From Dechloromonas hankyongensis (GTDB taxonomy: Bacteria; Pseudomonadota; Gammaproteobacteria; Burkholderiales; Rhodocyclaceae): a stretch of DNA of 64,000 nucleotides. Below the pieces are notes generated by a model. The model saw only the letters and a program-made list of their open reading frames with translations. It had not been told where the DNA came from and did no database searches. The stretch is from the NCBI RefSeq assembly GCF_022012295.1, contig NZ_JAKLTN010000003.1, positions 62,001-126,000 of the forward strand, read 5' to 3'. Every line of letters starts with the position of its first letter. Position 1 is the stretch's first letter. Positions 46,377 through 55,540 of this stretch are shown in pieces. Made by a program: the position numbers and the translations under genes.

Positions 46377-47327
46377 ATGAACTTCGTCCGCACCCTGACC
46401 CTGCGCCAGCTGCAAATCTTCGTCGTCGCCGCCCGCCACCTGAGCTACGCCCGTGCTGCCGAGGAACTGCACCTGACGCCACCGGCCGTGTCGATGCAAC
46501 TCAAACAGCTCGAGGACAATGTCGGCCTGCCGCTGTTCGAGCGCATGGGACGCGGCGTGGCGCTGACCGATGCCGGCGACCTGCTGATGCACCATGCGCT
46601 GCGCATCCTCGGCGAAATCAAGGATGCCGAGGCCAACCTGCAGGGGCTGCTCGGCGCCGAGGTCGGCCAGTTGTCGGTCGGCCTGGTCAGCACCGCCAAG
46701 TACTTCATGCCACGCCTGCTCGCCAAGTTCTCGCAGGCGCATCCCGGCATCGAGGTGCAGTTCTCGGTCGGTAATCGCGAAAGCCTGCTCCAGAAACTGC
46801 AGGACAACGCCATCGACCTCGCCGTCATGGGCCGCATCCCGACCGAAATCGACGCCCATGCCGAGCCGATGGCCAACCATCCCTACCTGTTGATCGGCCC
46901 GGCCGATCACCCGCTGCGCGAGGCCCGCCGCTTCGACATGCACGAGCTGCGCCACGAAACCTTCCTGCTCCGCGAAGAAGGCTCCGGTTCCCGCCGGGTG
47001 GCCGAGGAAATGTTCAAGAACCACCTGTTCACGCCGGCCCGCACCATCAGCATGGGCAGCAACGAGACGATCAAGCAGGCCGTGATGGCCGGCATGGGTG
47101 TCGCGCTGATGTCGCTGCACACCCTGCCGCTAGAACTAAAGACCGGCGAGGTGAGCATCCTCGACGTGCTCGGCACGCCCATCGAGCGTACCTGGTACGT
47201 GGTGAACATGAACGCCAAACGCCTGCTGCCGGCCGGCCAGCGCTTCCGCCAGTTCCTGCTCGAAGAATCCGCCCCCGCCCTCGAACAGGAATTCAGCCGC
47301 CACCTGATTGCTCGTGCAGCAAGCTGA
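46377..47327 (+). CDS. cbbR: LysR-type regulator CbbR
   Basis: A 316-residue LysR-family regulator. The N-terminal winged helix is canonical (LTLRQLQIFVVAARHLSYARAAEELHLTPPAVSMQLKQLE). The effector domain begins near residue 90 (GQLSVGLVSTAKYFMPRLLAKF), a pattern shared by CbbR proteins, which sense metabolites such as ribulose bisphosphate, phosphoenolpyruvate or NADPH. The ATG at 46377 is preferred to the TTG at 46371. Unlike most cbbR genes it is not divergent from its target; it lies downstream of cbbM on the same strand, with a repeat element between. It presumably controls cbbM and the fbp operon. Confidence 0.9.
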   Translation: MNFVRTLTLRQLQIFVVAARHLSYARAAEELHLTPPAVSMQLKQLEDNVGLPLFERMGRGVALTDAGDLLMHHALRILGEIKDAEANLQGLLGAEVGQLSVGLVSTAKYFMPRLLAKFSQAHPGIEVQFSVGNRESLLQKLQDNAIDLAVMGRIPTEIDAHAEPMANHPYLLIGPADHPLREARRFDMHELRHETFLLREEGSGSRRVAEEMFKNHLFTPARTISMGSNETIKQAVMAGMGVALMSLHTLPLELKTGEVSILDVLGTPIERTWYVVNMNAKRLLPAGQRFRQFLLEESAPALEQEFSRHLIARAAS

Positions 47328-47360
47328 TTTTGTTACGCTACAATCTGGTGCACTGCAACA

Positions 47361-48695
47361 ATGACTTCGACGACGCCGATCATGCATCCTCGCCTTGCGC
47401 TTTCCGAGCTGCAGGAGCATCCGCTCCGCCAGCGCCTGAACAACGAATTCCACGCCCGGCCGCCGGTGCCGCTGGTCGGCGCCATGCTGGTGTCGCATCT
47501 GGTCTTCAAGCACAGTGCCGAGAAAGCACCGGCCGCCCGCGACAACCTGGCCAAGCTGTGCCAGGGTCATGTCTGCAACTCGATCGAGAGTTCCGACTCG
47601 CACCTGATGATCGACACCGGCGCCTTCCGCATGCGCTGGGAGCTGCATACCGAGTTCTCCAGCTACACCTTCTTCCGCCCGCTGGCCAGCGGCGAGGAAC
47701 TGCACCCCGACGTCACCGCCTTCGATGCAGTGCTGCCCGAGTGGTTCACCGGCATCCCCGGCAAGCTGATCGTCGCCACCCATGTCGAACTGCGTTCGAC
47801 CGAGGAAATCAGCCCCGACTCCATCCTCGCCAGCCTGACCCCGAACGGCCGCACCATGGTCGCCGCCAAGGTGGCCGACGATACAGCCTGGATTTTCACC
47901 GATTTCAAGATCGACAACGGCTTCTCGCGCTTCCTCGTTCTCAACGAAGGCATGACCCAGCGCCAGACCGGGCGCACCGTGCAGCGCTTGGTCGAGATTG
48001 AAACCTACCGCCTGATGGCCCTGCTCGGCCTGCCGGTGGCCAAGGAAGTCAGCCGCTGGCTCTACACCGGTGAGCGGGAGCTGGCTGAGATGATGGACCG
48101 CATCGGCCAGGCGCGCAGCGCCCAGGACGAGCGCGACATCCTGGCCGCACTATCGGCACTGGCTGCCGGCGTCGAACACTCCGTCGCCCGCACCACCTTC
48201 CGCTTCGGTGCCTCGCGCGCCTATCACGGGCTGGTCATGCAGCGCATCGAGGAACTGCGCGAAACGCGCATCTCCGGCCTGCCGACCTTCTACGAATTCA
48301 TGCAGCGCCGCCTGCTGCCGGCGATGAACACCTGCGAAGCGATCAGCCGCCGGCAGGAAGAACTCTCCGCCCGCGTTGCGCGGAATTCGCAGCTGCTGCG
48401 CACCCGCGTCGATATCGAGCTGGAGCGCCAGAACCAGGAACTGCTTGCCCAGATGAACCGCCGCGCCAAGCTGCAACTGCACCTGCAAGAGGCGGTCGAG
48501 GGACTGTCGGTGGTGGTGCTGACCTACTACGGCTCGCAACTGGTGCAGTACATCGCCAAGGGGACTAAGGAACTCCATCACCTGAATACCGACGTGATTA
48601 CGGCGATTTCGATTCCGGTGATTGCTGGGTTGGTGGCTTGGGGGACAAGGCGGATGCGGAGGAAGTTGGCGCGCGAAGTTGGCGAGGCGGCCTGA
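47361..48695 (+). CDS. DUF3422 family membrane-anchored protein
   Basis: A 444-residue protein of DUF3422. The N-terminal half has the family opening HPRLALSELQEHPLRQRLNNEFHARPPVPL. A long helical part (LLRTRVDIELERQNQELLAQMNRRAKLQLHLQ) leads to two C-terminal hydrophobic segments, VVVLTYYGSQLVQYIAKG and ITAISIPVIAGLVAWG, which resemble CorA-like topology. The function is unknown. It starts 33 bases after cbbR and is likely cotranscribed. An ATG at 47382 is a possible alternative start; neither has a good ribosome site. Both cbbR and this gene are bracketed by inverted repeat elements. Confidence 0.8.
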   Translation: MTSTTPIMHPRLALSELQEHPLRQRLNNEFHARPPVPLVGAMLVSHLVFKHSAEKAPAARDNLAKLCQGHVCNSIESSDSHLMIDTGAFRMRWELHTEFSSYTFFRPLASGEELHPDVTAFDAVLPEWFTGIPGKLIVATHVELRSTEEISPDSILASLTPNGRTMVAAKVADDTAWIFTDFKIDNGFSRFLVLNEGMTQRQTGRTVQRLVEIETYRLMALLGLPVAKEVSRWLYTGERELAEMMDRIGQARSAQDERDILAALSALAAGVEHSVARTTFRFGASRAYHGLVMQRIEELRETRISGLPTFYEFMQRRLLPAMNTCEAISRRQEELSARVARNSQLLRTRVDIELERQNQELLAQMNRRAKLQLHLQEAVEGLSVVVLTYYGSQLVQYIAKGTKELHHLNTDVITAISIPVIAGLVAWGTRRMRRKLAREVGEAA

Positions 48696-48752
48696 GTCGC
48701 TGGGTTGGCGCGGTTTTCTGCGCCTAAGGTGGCTAGATTAGCTACCGTTGCT

Positions 48753-49264
48753 TTCCGCCTTGAGGGCGGGCGTACTTTTTCTTGCTTCGCCAAGAAAAAG
48801 TAGCCAAAAAGAAGGCGACCCCCGGGTCGGCGCCGGGCTACGCCCGGTCCCTTGCGCTACTCGGCAGGCCGGGCGGCTGCGGAACTCGGGGCTGCGCCCC
48901 TCAAACAGTCCTCGCCGACTGCCCCCGGCCAGCCTGCGTTGCTCAGCGCCTCTCAGGGGGACCCGAAAGGCGTCTCGGGACCAGGCACCATCCGAAAAGA
49001 CAAACGCTACGATTAGCCGAGAAGCTGAATCACTGGTCGAACCCGGATGGTTCACCGGGCCCCTTGAGAGGTGCCGAGCAACGCAGGGTCTGGCGGAAAA
49101 AGGGCGAGGACTGTCTGAGGCCCGCAGGGCCGAGTTCCGCAGCCCCCGCCTGTCCCGAGTAGCGCAGGGAACCCGCGCAGCGGGCACCGACCCAGGGTCG
49201 CCTTTTCTTTGCTTACTTTCTTTTGGCGAAGCAAAAGAAAGTAAGACGCCCCGCAAGGGCGGAA
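48753..49264. repeat. Long terminal-inverted repeat element, copy B
   Basis: About 512 bases and inverted relative to copy A: its left end (TTCCGCCTTGAGGGCG) matches the complement of copy A's right end, and its core GGGCCCCTTGAGAGGTGCCG appears in copy A as the complement. The central part differs between copies, so they are not recent duplicates. It occupies most of the spacer between the DUF3422 gene and purC. The remainder, 49265-49361, carries the purC promoter region. Confidence 0.85.
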
Positions 49265-49361
49265 CCCATCGCCGGCAAAAACCGGTGCGCTACATCAGCC
49301 CCCAAACACCAAACCCAGCTTAATTTATAATGCGCGTTTTGCTCATTTCGGGACCCCGATC

Positions 49362-50294
49362 GTGACCGCTCCGCTCTTCGAATCCACCATCACCAGCCTC
49401 CCCCTCCTCAACAAGGGCAAGGTCCGCGACATCTACGCCGTCGATGCCGACAAGCTGCTGATCATCACCACCGACCGCCTGTCCGCCTTCGACGTCATCC
49501 TGCCCAACCCGATCCCGCGCAAGGGCGAGGTGCTGCAGGCCGTGGCCAATTTCTGGTTCGACAAGCTCGGCCACATCGTTCCGAATCAGCTGACCGGCAT
49601 CGATCCGGAATCGGTCGTCGCCGAGAACGAGCGCGACCAGGTGCGCGGCCGTGCCGTCGTCGTCAAGCGCCTGCGCCCGCTGCCCATCGAGGCCGTCGTC
49701 CGCGGCTACGTCATCGGTTCCGGCTGGAAGGACTACCAGCAGACCGGTGCTATCTGCGGCATCGCGCTGCCGGCCGGCCTGAAGATGGCCGCCAAGCTGC
49801 CGGCGCCGATTTTCACACCGGCCACCAAGGCTGCAGTCGGCGACCATGACGAGAACGTTTCCTTCGCCACCGCCCAGGCCAACTGCGCCGCCGATCTGGC
49901 CGACGCGCTGGCCGGCACCGGCAAGAACGGCGCCGGCCTGGCCGACGAGGCCCGCATCGCCGCCATCCGCCTGTACGAGGAAGCTTCGGCCTACGCCCGT
50001 GGCCGCGGCATCATCATCGCCGACACCAAGTTCGAGTTCGGCATCGACGCCGCCGGCACGCTGCACCTGATCGACGAGGCGCTGACCCCGGACTCGTCGC
50101 GTTTCTGGCCGGCCGACCAGTACCAAGAAGGTATCAACCCGCCGTCCTACGACAAGCAGTACGTCCGCGACTATCTGGAAACCCTGGACTGGGGCAAGGT
50201 CGCCCCCGGCCCGAAGCTGCCGGCCGACGTCGTCGCCCGCACCAGCGCCAAGTACATCGAAGCCTACGAGCGCCTGACCGGCAAGACGCTGTAA
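49362..50294 (+). CDS. purC: Phosphoribosylaminoimidazole-succinocarboxamide synthase
   Basis: The 310-residue SAICAR synthetase of purine biosynthesis, which joins aspartate to CAIR using ATP. The start reads [34 protein letters not shown], with the nucleotide-binding KGKVRD motif, and the conserved [16 protein letters not shown] and DTKFEFGID segments follow. The length fits the longer bacterial form. The start codon is GTG. A hairpin terminator follows the stop, so the gene stands alone. It has no functional link to the flanking repeat element. Confidence 0.96.
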   Translation: MTAPLFESTITSLPLLNKGKVRDIYAVDADKLLIITTDRLSAFDVILPNPIPRKGEVLQAVANFWFDKLGHIVPNQLTGIDPESVVAENERDQVRGRAVVVKRLRPLPIEAVVRGYVIGSGWKDYQQTGAICGIALPAGLKMAAKLPAPIFTPATKAAVGDHDENVSFATAQANCAADLADALAGTGKNGAGLADEARIAAIRLYEEASAYARGRGIIIADTKFEFGIDAAGTLHLIDEALTPDSSRFWPADQYQEGINPPSYDKQYVRDYLETLDWGKVAPGPKLPADVVARTSAKYIEAYERLTGKTL

Positions 50295-50297
50295 TCG

Positions 50298-50322
50298 AAA
50301 TCGCCCTCCGGGGCGATTTTTG
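50298..50322 (+). terminator. Rho-independent terminator after purC
   Basis: Arms AAATCGCCC and GGGCGATTT around TCCG are followed by T residues. A second hairpin (ACCCGGCCG/CGGCCGGGT, 50327-50347) lacks a T tract. Confidence 0.9.
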
Positions 50323-50379
50323 CTGAACCCGGCCGCAACGGCCGGGTCAAAATGGCTGTCACCATAAGGGGAGGCAGAC

Positions 50380-51153
50380 ATGAGACACGTATCCGATTTT
50401 CACGGCAGCGGATTGCCGATCCCTGGTGTCCGGCGCATCGCGATGGATCGCCCGTTCTACTGGCTGCGCGCAGGTTGGCGGGACCTCAAGGCCAACCCCC
50501 TGCCCTCGTTGGCCTACGGCCTGCTGTTCGCCCTGTGCGGCGACCTAATCATTCTAGCCACGCTCGACCGGCCGCATCTGCTGACCGTATCGATTTCCGG
50601 CTTCTTCCTGGTCGGCCCGCTGCTGGCCGCCGGCCTGAACGAACTGAGCCGGTGCAACGCCGACGGCGAAAAACCTTTCTTCATCGACACACTGCACTGC
50701 TTCCGCCGCAACGGCGAGTCGCTGGCCATCTTCGGGCTGCTGCTGGCGCTGGTCGGCTTGATGTGGGAGCGCTTCTCGGCCATCGCCTTCGCCCTGCTCG
50801 GCAGCGAAACGGGCATCGATGCCCACGCGTTCATCGTCAGCCTGCTCCTCAGCGGCGAACATACCGCTTTCATCGCCACGTGGTTCGCGCTGGGCGGCGT
50901 TCTCGCCCTATGCGTCTTCGCCATCTCGGTCGTCTCCGTACCGATGATGCTCGACCACAACGCCGACATGCCGACCGCCACCGTGACCAGCGTGCGCGCC
51001 TTCCTGCTCAATACCGGCCCGCTGCTGTTGTGGGCGGTGATGTTGGTCGGCTTGACCCTGCTCGGTTTCGCCACCCTGCTCTTCGGGCTGGTGGTGATCA
51101 TGCCGATTCTCGGCCATGCCACGTGGCACGCCTATCTCGACCTTGTAGAATAG
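50380..51153 (+). CDS. DUF2189 family integral membrane protein
   Basis: A 257-residue protein with about six transmembrane helices. The N-terminal cytoplasmic stretch contains DRPFYWLRAGWRDLKANPLPSLAYGLLFAL, which is typical of DUF2189 proteins, and later segments include FFLVGPLLAAGLNELSR and VVIMPILGHATWHAYLDLVE. The family is common near respiratory genes in proteobacteria, but its function is unknown. GGGGAGG precedes the start. It is flanked by terminators on both sides and therefore monocistronic. Confidence 0.85.
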   Translation: MRHVSDFHGSGLPIPGVRRIAMDRPFYWLRAGWRDLKANPLPSLAYGLLFALCGDLIILATLDRPHLLTVSISGFFLVGPLLAAGLNELSRCNADGEKPFFIDTLHCFRRNGESLAIFGLLLALVGLMWERFSAIAFALLGSETGIDAHAFIVSLLLSGEHTAFIATWFALGGVLALCVFAISVVSVPMMLDHNADMPTATVTSVRAFLLNTGPLLLWAVMLVGLTLLGFATLLFGLVVIMPILGHATWHAYLDLVE

Positions 51154-51174
51154 GCTGCTGAACAACGCCAATCC

Positions 51175-51201
51175 ACGGGCGGCGTAGGCCGCCCGTTTTT
51201 G
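51175..51201 (+). terminator. Rho-independent terminator after the DUF2189 gene
   Basis: Arms ACGGGCGGC and GCCGCCCGT around GTAG are followed by TTTT. It ends just before the prlC start. Confidence 0.9.
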
Positions 51202-51214
51202 TTACCCGACGACC

Positions 51215-53272
51215 ATGACCTCTACCGCCAATCCGCTGCTCGATTTCTCCGACCTGCCCCGCTTCGACCTGATCCAGCCGGAACACGTCAAGCCGGCCAT
51301 CGAATCCCTGCTCGCCGACGGCCGCACGCTGATCGAACGGCTGACTGCAGAATCCACCCCGGCCACCTGGACCGATTTCGCCGGCGCCTTGTCCGACGGC
51401 CTGGAAGGCTTCGGCCGCGCCTGGGGCATCGTCGGCCACCTGCATTCGGTCAACGACGTGCCGGCCTGGCGCGAGGCGTACAACGAAATGCTCCCGGAGG
51501 TCTCCCGCTTCTATACCGAACTCGGCCAGAACCTGGCCCTGTTCGACAAGTACCGCGCCCTGAAGGGCCGTCCGGAGTACGCCACGCTCAGCCGCGAGCA
51601 GCAGAAGATCATCGACAATGAGATCCGCGATTTCCGTCTCAGCGGCGCCGAATTGCCGGAAGACCAGAAGCCACGCTACCAGGCGATCATGGAAGAACTG
51701 TCGCAGTTGGCCGCCAAGTTCTCGGAAAACCTGCTCGATGCGACCAGCGCCTTCGCCGAGATCATCACCGACGAAGCCCTGCTCGCCGGCCTGCCCGACG
51801 ACGTCAAGGAAGCCGCCCGCTTGAATGCCGAGAAGGCCGGTCTCACCGGCTGGAAATTCTCGCTGCACGCGCCGTCCTACGGCCCGGTCATGCAGTACGC
51901 CGACAACCGCGAGCTGCGTGCCCGCATGTACCGCGCCTTCGCCACCCGCGCCGCCGAATTCGCCGACGGGTCGAGCAAGCCGGAGTGGGACAACACGCCG
52001 ATCATGAAGCGCCTGCTCGAATTGCGCGCCGAAGATGCGCACATGCTCGGTTTCGCAAACTTCGCCGAAGTCTCGCTGCTGCCCAAGATGGCCGATACCC
52101 CGACCCAGGTCCTCGCCTTTCTGCGCGACATGGCGGCCAAGGCCAAGCCTTTCGCCCAGCGCGACATGGCCGAACTGCTCGCTTTCGCCAAGGACGAGCT
52201 GGGCATCGCCGATTTCCAGCCGTGGGACGCCGCCTATGTGTCCGAAAAGCTGCTCCAGGCCCGCTATGCCTTCTCCGAACAGGAAGTGAAGCGGTACTTC
52301 ACCGAGCCCAAGGTCGTCGCCGGCCTGTTCAAGGTCGTCGAAAGCCTGTTTACGGTCAAGGTAAAGCCGGACAACGCGCCGGTGTGGGACCCCGACGTGC
52401 GCTTCTACCGCATCGAAACGCCGGCCGGCGAGCTGGTCGGCCAGTTCTACATGGACCTCTACGCCCGCGAAACCAAGCGCGGCGGCGCCTGGATGGACGA
52501 GGCCAGGTCGCGTAAGCGCACCGCCGGCGGCATGCAAAAACCGATCGCCTACCTCAACTGCAACTTCGCCCGCCCGGTCGGTGACAAGCCCACCACTTTC
52601 ACCCACGATGAAGTGATCACCCTGTTCCACGAAGCCGGCCACGGCCTGCACCACCTGCTGACGCGTGGCGAGGAACTGGGCGTTTCTGGCATCCACGGTG
52701 TCGAATGGGATGCTGTCGAACTGCCATCGCAGTTCATGGAAAACTACTGCTGGGAATGGGAAGTGCTGCAGGGGATGACCGCGCATGTGGATACCGGCGC
52801 ACCGCTGCCGCGCGCGCTGTACGACAAGATGTTGGCCGCCAAGAATTTTCAGAGCGGCATGATGACGGTACGCCAGCTCGAATTCTCGATTTTCGACATG
52901 CGCCTGCACTGCGAATTCGATCCTAAGGGCAACAAGACCGTGATGGACCTGATCCGCGAAGTGCGCGACGAGGTCGCCGTGCTGATACCGCCGGAATGGC
53001 ACCGCTTTCCGAACAGCTTTTCGCATATCTTCGGCGGCGGCTACGCGGCCGGCTACTACAGCTACAAGTGGGCGGAAGTGCTGTCTGCGGACTGCTATGC
53101 GGCTTTCGAGGAAGCCGGCAATCCCTTCGATCCGGCGGTCGGCAAGCGCTACCTCGATGAAATCCTGGCCATGGGCGGGTCGCGCCCGGCACTGGAAAAT
53201 TTCCGCGCTTTCCGCGGCCGCGACCCCAGCCCCGATGCACTACTCCGTCATAGCGGTATGATTGCGACCTGA
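51215..53272 (+). CDS. prlC: Oligopeptidase A (M3 family)
   Basis: A 685-residue zinc metallopeptidase that degrades short peptides, including cleaved signal peptides, in the cytosol. The active-site motif HEAGHGLHH (HExxH) is near residue 471, with the third zinc ligand glutamate in the downstream QFMENYCWEWEVL stretch. The N-terminal helical half (NPLLDFSDLPRFDLIQPEHVKPAI) and overall length match E. coli OpdA/PrlC. The start is about 12 bases after a terminator, so the promoter must lie within or overlap the upstream hairpin region. Confidence 0.95.
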   Translation: MTSTANPLLDFSDLPRFDLIQPEHVKPAIESLLADGRTLIERLTAESTPATWTDFAGALSDGLEGFGRAWGIVGHLHSVNDVPAWREAYNEMLPEVSRFYTELGQNLALFDKYRALKGRPEYATLSREQQKIIDNEIRDFRLSGAELPEDQKPRYQAIMEELSQLAAKFSENLLDATSAFAEIITDEALLAGLPDDVKEAARLNAEKAGLTGWKFSLHAPSYGPVMQYADNRELRARMYRAFATRAAEFADGSSKPEWDNTPIMKRLLELRAEDAHMLGFANFAEVSLLPKMADTPTQVLAFLRDMAAKAKPFAQRDMAELLAFAKDELGIADFQPWDAAYVSEKLLQARYAFSEQEVKRYFTEPKVVAGLFKVVESLFTVKVKPDNAPVWDPDVRFYRIETPAGELVGQFYMDLYARETKRGGAWMDEARSRKRTAGGMQKPIAYLNCNFARPVGDKPTTFTHDEVITLFHEAGHGLHHLLTRGEELGVSGIHGVEWDAVELPSQFMENYCWEWEVLQGMTAHVDTGAPLPRALYDKMLAAKNFQSGMMTVRQLEFSIFDMRLHCEFDPKGNKTVMDLIREVRDEVAVLIPPEWHRFPNSFSHIFGGGYAAGYYSYKWAEVLSADCYAAFEEAGNPFDPAVGKRYLDEILAMGGSRPALENFRAFRGRDPSPDALLRHSGMIAT

Positions 53273-53295
53273 GCGGTTCGAGGGAGAGAACAACC

Positions 53296-53784
53296 ATGCG
53301 TTACCTGCTGATGCTTTGCCTGGCCATGACCGGCGCTTCGGCCACTGCTGAAACCTACCGCTGGACCGATCCGAACGGCAAGACAGTCATTTCCGACTCG
53401 CCGCCGCCGGGCCGGACCAAATCGGTGCTCAAGGCCGGTGCCAACGCCGAGCCGGGCGACAACCTCCCCTTTGCCGTCAAGAAAGCAATGGAGGCCTTTC
53501 CCGTCACGCTGTACTCGGCCGCCGAATGCACCAACGACTGCAAACTAGCGCGCGACCTGCTGAATAGCCGCGGCGTCCCGTTCACCGAAAAAGCGGTGCA
53601 GACGCAGGCCGAAATCGACGAACTCAAGCAACTGATCGGCGAGGCCGCGGTGCCGGCGCTCAAGGTCGGCAAGCAGAGTTACCGGGGCTTCGATGCGGCA
53701 GCCTATAGCAACCTGCTCGACCTCGCCGGCTACCCGAAAACCGCCCCCTACGGCAGCAAACCTGCGGGCGCCCTGAACAAGTGA
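53296..53784 (+). CDS. Exported DUF4124/glutaredoxin-like protein
   Basis: A 162-residue protein with a signal peptide (MRYLLMLCLAMTGASATA). A DUF4124 motif (ETYRWTDPNGKTVISDSPPPG) follows, then a glutaredoxin-like domain from about residue 72 (VTLYSAAECTNDCKLARDLLNSRGVPF). The expected CxxC is replaced by CTNDC, i.e. two cysteines separated by three residues, so the redox chemistry may differ. It presumably acts in the periplasm in thiol handling. It is preceded by GGGAGAGAA and overlaps the xth start by four bases. Confidence 0.82.
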   Translation: MRYLLMLCLAMTGASATAETYRWTDPNGKTVISDSPPPGRTKSVLKAGANAEPGDNLPFAVKKAMEAFPVTLYSAAECTNDCKLARDLLNSRGVPFTEKAVQTQAEIDELKQLIGEAAVPALKVGKQSYRGFDAAAYSNLLDLAGYPKTAPYGSKPAGALNK

Positions 53785-54545
53785 AAATCGCCACCTGGAA
53801 CGTCAATTCGCTGAAGGTCCGCCTGCCCCACCTGCTCGACTGGCTGGCCGCCGCCCAGCCCGACGCGCTGTGCCTGCAGGAACTGAAGCTCGAAGACCAC
53901 AATTTCCCCAAGGCTGAGATCGAAGCCGCCGGTTATCAGGTCGCCTTCTCCGGCCAGAAGACCTACAACGGCGTCGCCCTGCTTGCCCGCCAGCCTATCC
54001 ACGATGTCGTTTTCGGCAACCCGCACTTCCCGGACGAGCAGAAGCGCCTGATCAGCGGCACGGTCGGCGACACGCGTATCGTCTGCGCCTACATGCCGAA
54101 CGGCCAGGCGGTGGGCAGCGACAAGTACGACTACAAGCTGCGCTGGCTGGATGCCCTGGCCGTCTGGCTCGGCGAGGAAATGGCCAAGTATCCGCAACTA
54201 GCTCTGTGCGGCGATTACAACATCGCCCCCGACGACCGCGACGTTCATGATCCGCAGCGCTGGGCCGGCGAAATCCTGTGCTCGGAACCCGAACGCGCCG
54301 CGTTCCAGCGCTTCATCGGGCTCGGCCTCGCCGACAGCTTCCGCCTCTTCGAGCAACCGGAGAAAACCTTTTCGTGGTGGGACTACCGCATGCTCGGTTT
54401 CCAGAAAAACCAGGGCCTGCGCATCGACCATGTCCTGCTCTCCGCGCCCCTGGCCGCAAAATGCTCGGCTGCCGGCATCGACCGCGCCCCGCGCAAGCTG
54501 GAGCGCCCGTCGGACCATGCCCCGGCCTGGGCGACGATAGCCTGA
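53781..54545 (+). CDS. xth: Exodeoxyribonuclease III (AP endonuclease)
   Basis: A 254-residue metal-dependent nuclease for base-excision repair. The start MKIATWNVNSLKVRLPHLLDWL, the metal-site glutamate of LCLQELKLED, CGDYNIAPDDRDVHDP near residue 148, and the C-terminal LRIDHVLLS and RPSDHAPAWATI are all characteristic. The start is GTG, overlapping the previous stop (GTGA). The gene is translationally coupled to the exported redox protein, although the two functions are not evidently linked. Confidence 0.94.
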   Translation: MKIATWNVNSLKVRLPHLLDWLAAAQPDALCLQELKLEDHNFPKAEIEAAGYQVAFSGQKTYNGVALLARQPIHDVVFGNPHFPDEQKRLISGTVGDTRIVCAYMPNGQAVGSDKYDYKLRWLDALAVWLGEEMAKYPQLALCGDYNIAPDDRDVHDPQRWAGEILCSEPERAAFQRFIGLGLADSFRLFEQPEKTFSWWDYRMLGFQKNQGLRIDHVLLSAPLAAKCSAAGIDRAPRKLERPSDHAPAWATIA

Positions 54546-54550
54546 CCACA

Positions 54551-55222
54551 ATGCCGACGGCAGCGACAACCACCGAGCGCTTGCTTAGCCTGTATCCGGC
54601 CCTGTCCGGATTGCCGGCCGAACGGCTCACCGCCCTGACGCAGGCGGCGGCCGTCATGCACATCCCGGCCGGCAGCCAGGTCTTCGCAGAACATCAGCCC
54701 TGCCAGGGCTTTCCGCTGCTGCTCGAAGGCAATATCAAGGTCATCAAGCTGGCGGCCAGCGGTCGCGAACTGATGCTCTACCGCGTCATTCCGGGCGGCT
54801 CGTGCATCATCAGCTCCAGTTGCCTGCTCGGCCATACCGACTACAACGCGCGCGGCGTCGCCGAAACGCCGCTCACCCTGCTTGCCTTGCCGGTCGACGA
54901 ATTTTCGCGCCTGCTGGTCGAGCATGCGACGTTCCGCGACTTCGTCTTCCATCTGTTTACCGAACGCATCGCCGAACTGATGCAACTGGTCGAGGAAGTC
55001 GCCTTTGCCCGCCTCGACCAGCGCCTGGCCAAGCTGCTGCTGGCCCGCCATGACAATGCGCTGAATGTAACGCACCAGCAGCTGGCCGACGAACTGGGCA
55101 GCGTGCGCGAAATCGTCAGCCGCCTGCTCAAGGGCTTTGCCGCCCAAGGGCTGGTCGCCCTCGGCCGCGAGCAGCTGACCATCGTCGACCGCCCCGGCCT
55201 GCAGAAAATCGCCGCTGTGTGA
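54551..55222 (+). CDS. Crp/Fnr family transcriptional regulator
   Basis: A 223-residue regulator with an N-terminal cyclic-nucleotide-binding-like beta barrel (IPAGSQVFAEHQPCQGFPLLLEGNIKV) and a C-terminal winged helix (VTHQQLADELGSVREIVSRLLKGF). The N-terminal cysteine cluster of Fnr is absent, so an iron-sulfur oxygen sensor of the classical type is unlikely. Cysteines in the barrel (SCIISSSCLLG) could sense redox state. The ATG at 54551 lies five bases after the xth stop. The next gene, a DUF2892 protein, is a plausible target. Confidence 0.88.
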   Translation: MPTAATTTERLLSLYPALSGLPAERLTALTQAAAVMHIPAGSQVFAEHQPCQGFPLLLEGNIKVIKLAASGRELMLYRVIPGGSCIISSSCLLGHTDYNARGVAETPLTLLALPVDEFSRLLVEHATFRDFVFHLFTERIAELMQLVEEVAFARLDQRLAKLLLARHDNALNVTHQQLADELGSVREIVSRLLKGFAAQGLVALGREQLTIVDRPGLQKIAAV

Positions 55223-55295
55223 CCAAAGTTACATACCCCGTCATATCGGGACGTTAAAGTGCCTCCGTCCCAACCAATCTGACGGAGAAAACACC

Positions 55296-55487
55296 ATGGC
55301 TGCAAATGTTGGCGGTATCGACAAAATCCTGCGTATCGTGGCCGGCGCCGGCCTGATCGGCGCCACCGTGGCCGGCATCCTGCCGGCCTGGGGCTATATC
55401 GGCATCGTGCCGCTTGCAACGGGGCTCATGGGCTGGTGCCCGGCCTATTCGCTGCTCGGCATCAAGACCTGCCCGGCGAACAAGTAA
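55296..55487 (+). CDS. DUF2892 (YgaP-type) small inner-membrane protein
   Basis: A 63-residue protein with two transmembrane helices (LRIVAGAGLIGATVAGILP and WGYIGIVPLATGLMGWCPAYSLLG). This is the DUF2892 module also found at the C-terminus of rhodanese-like YgaP. Cysteines lie in GWCPAYS and KTCPAN. ACGGAGAA precedes the start. The 73-base spacer after the Crp/Fnr gene contains the partly symmetric CCCGTCATATCGGG (55237-55250), which might be a regulator site. Such proteins often accompany sulfur-metabolism genes; the role here is unclear. Confidence 0.85.
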   Translation: MAANVGGIDKILRIVAGAGLIGATVAGILPAWGYIGIVPLATGLMGWCPAYSLLGIKTCPANK

Positions 55488-55503
55488 GCAACCGTCCGGC
55501 AAT

Positions 55504-55529
55504 AAAAAACCCGCTGCGGCGGGTTTTTT
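55504..55529. terminator. Bidirectional terminator between the DUF2892 gene and rsmA
   Basis: Arms AAAAAACCCGC and GCGGGTTTTTT with a TGCG loop give T tracts on both strands and serve the two convergent genes. Confidence 0.95.
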
Positions 55530-55540
55530 GTCGTCTGGCG

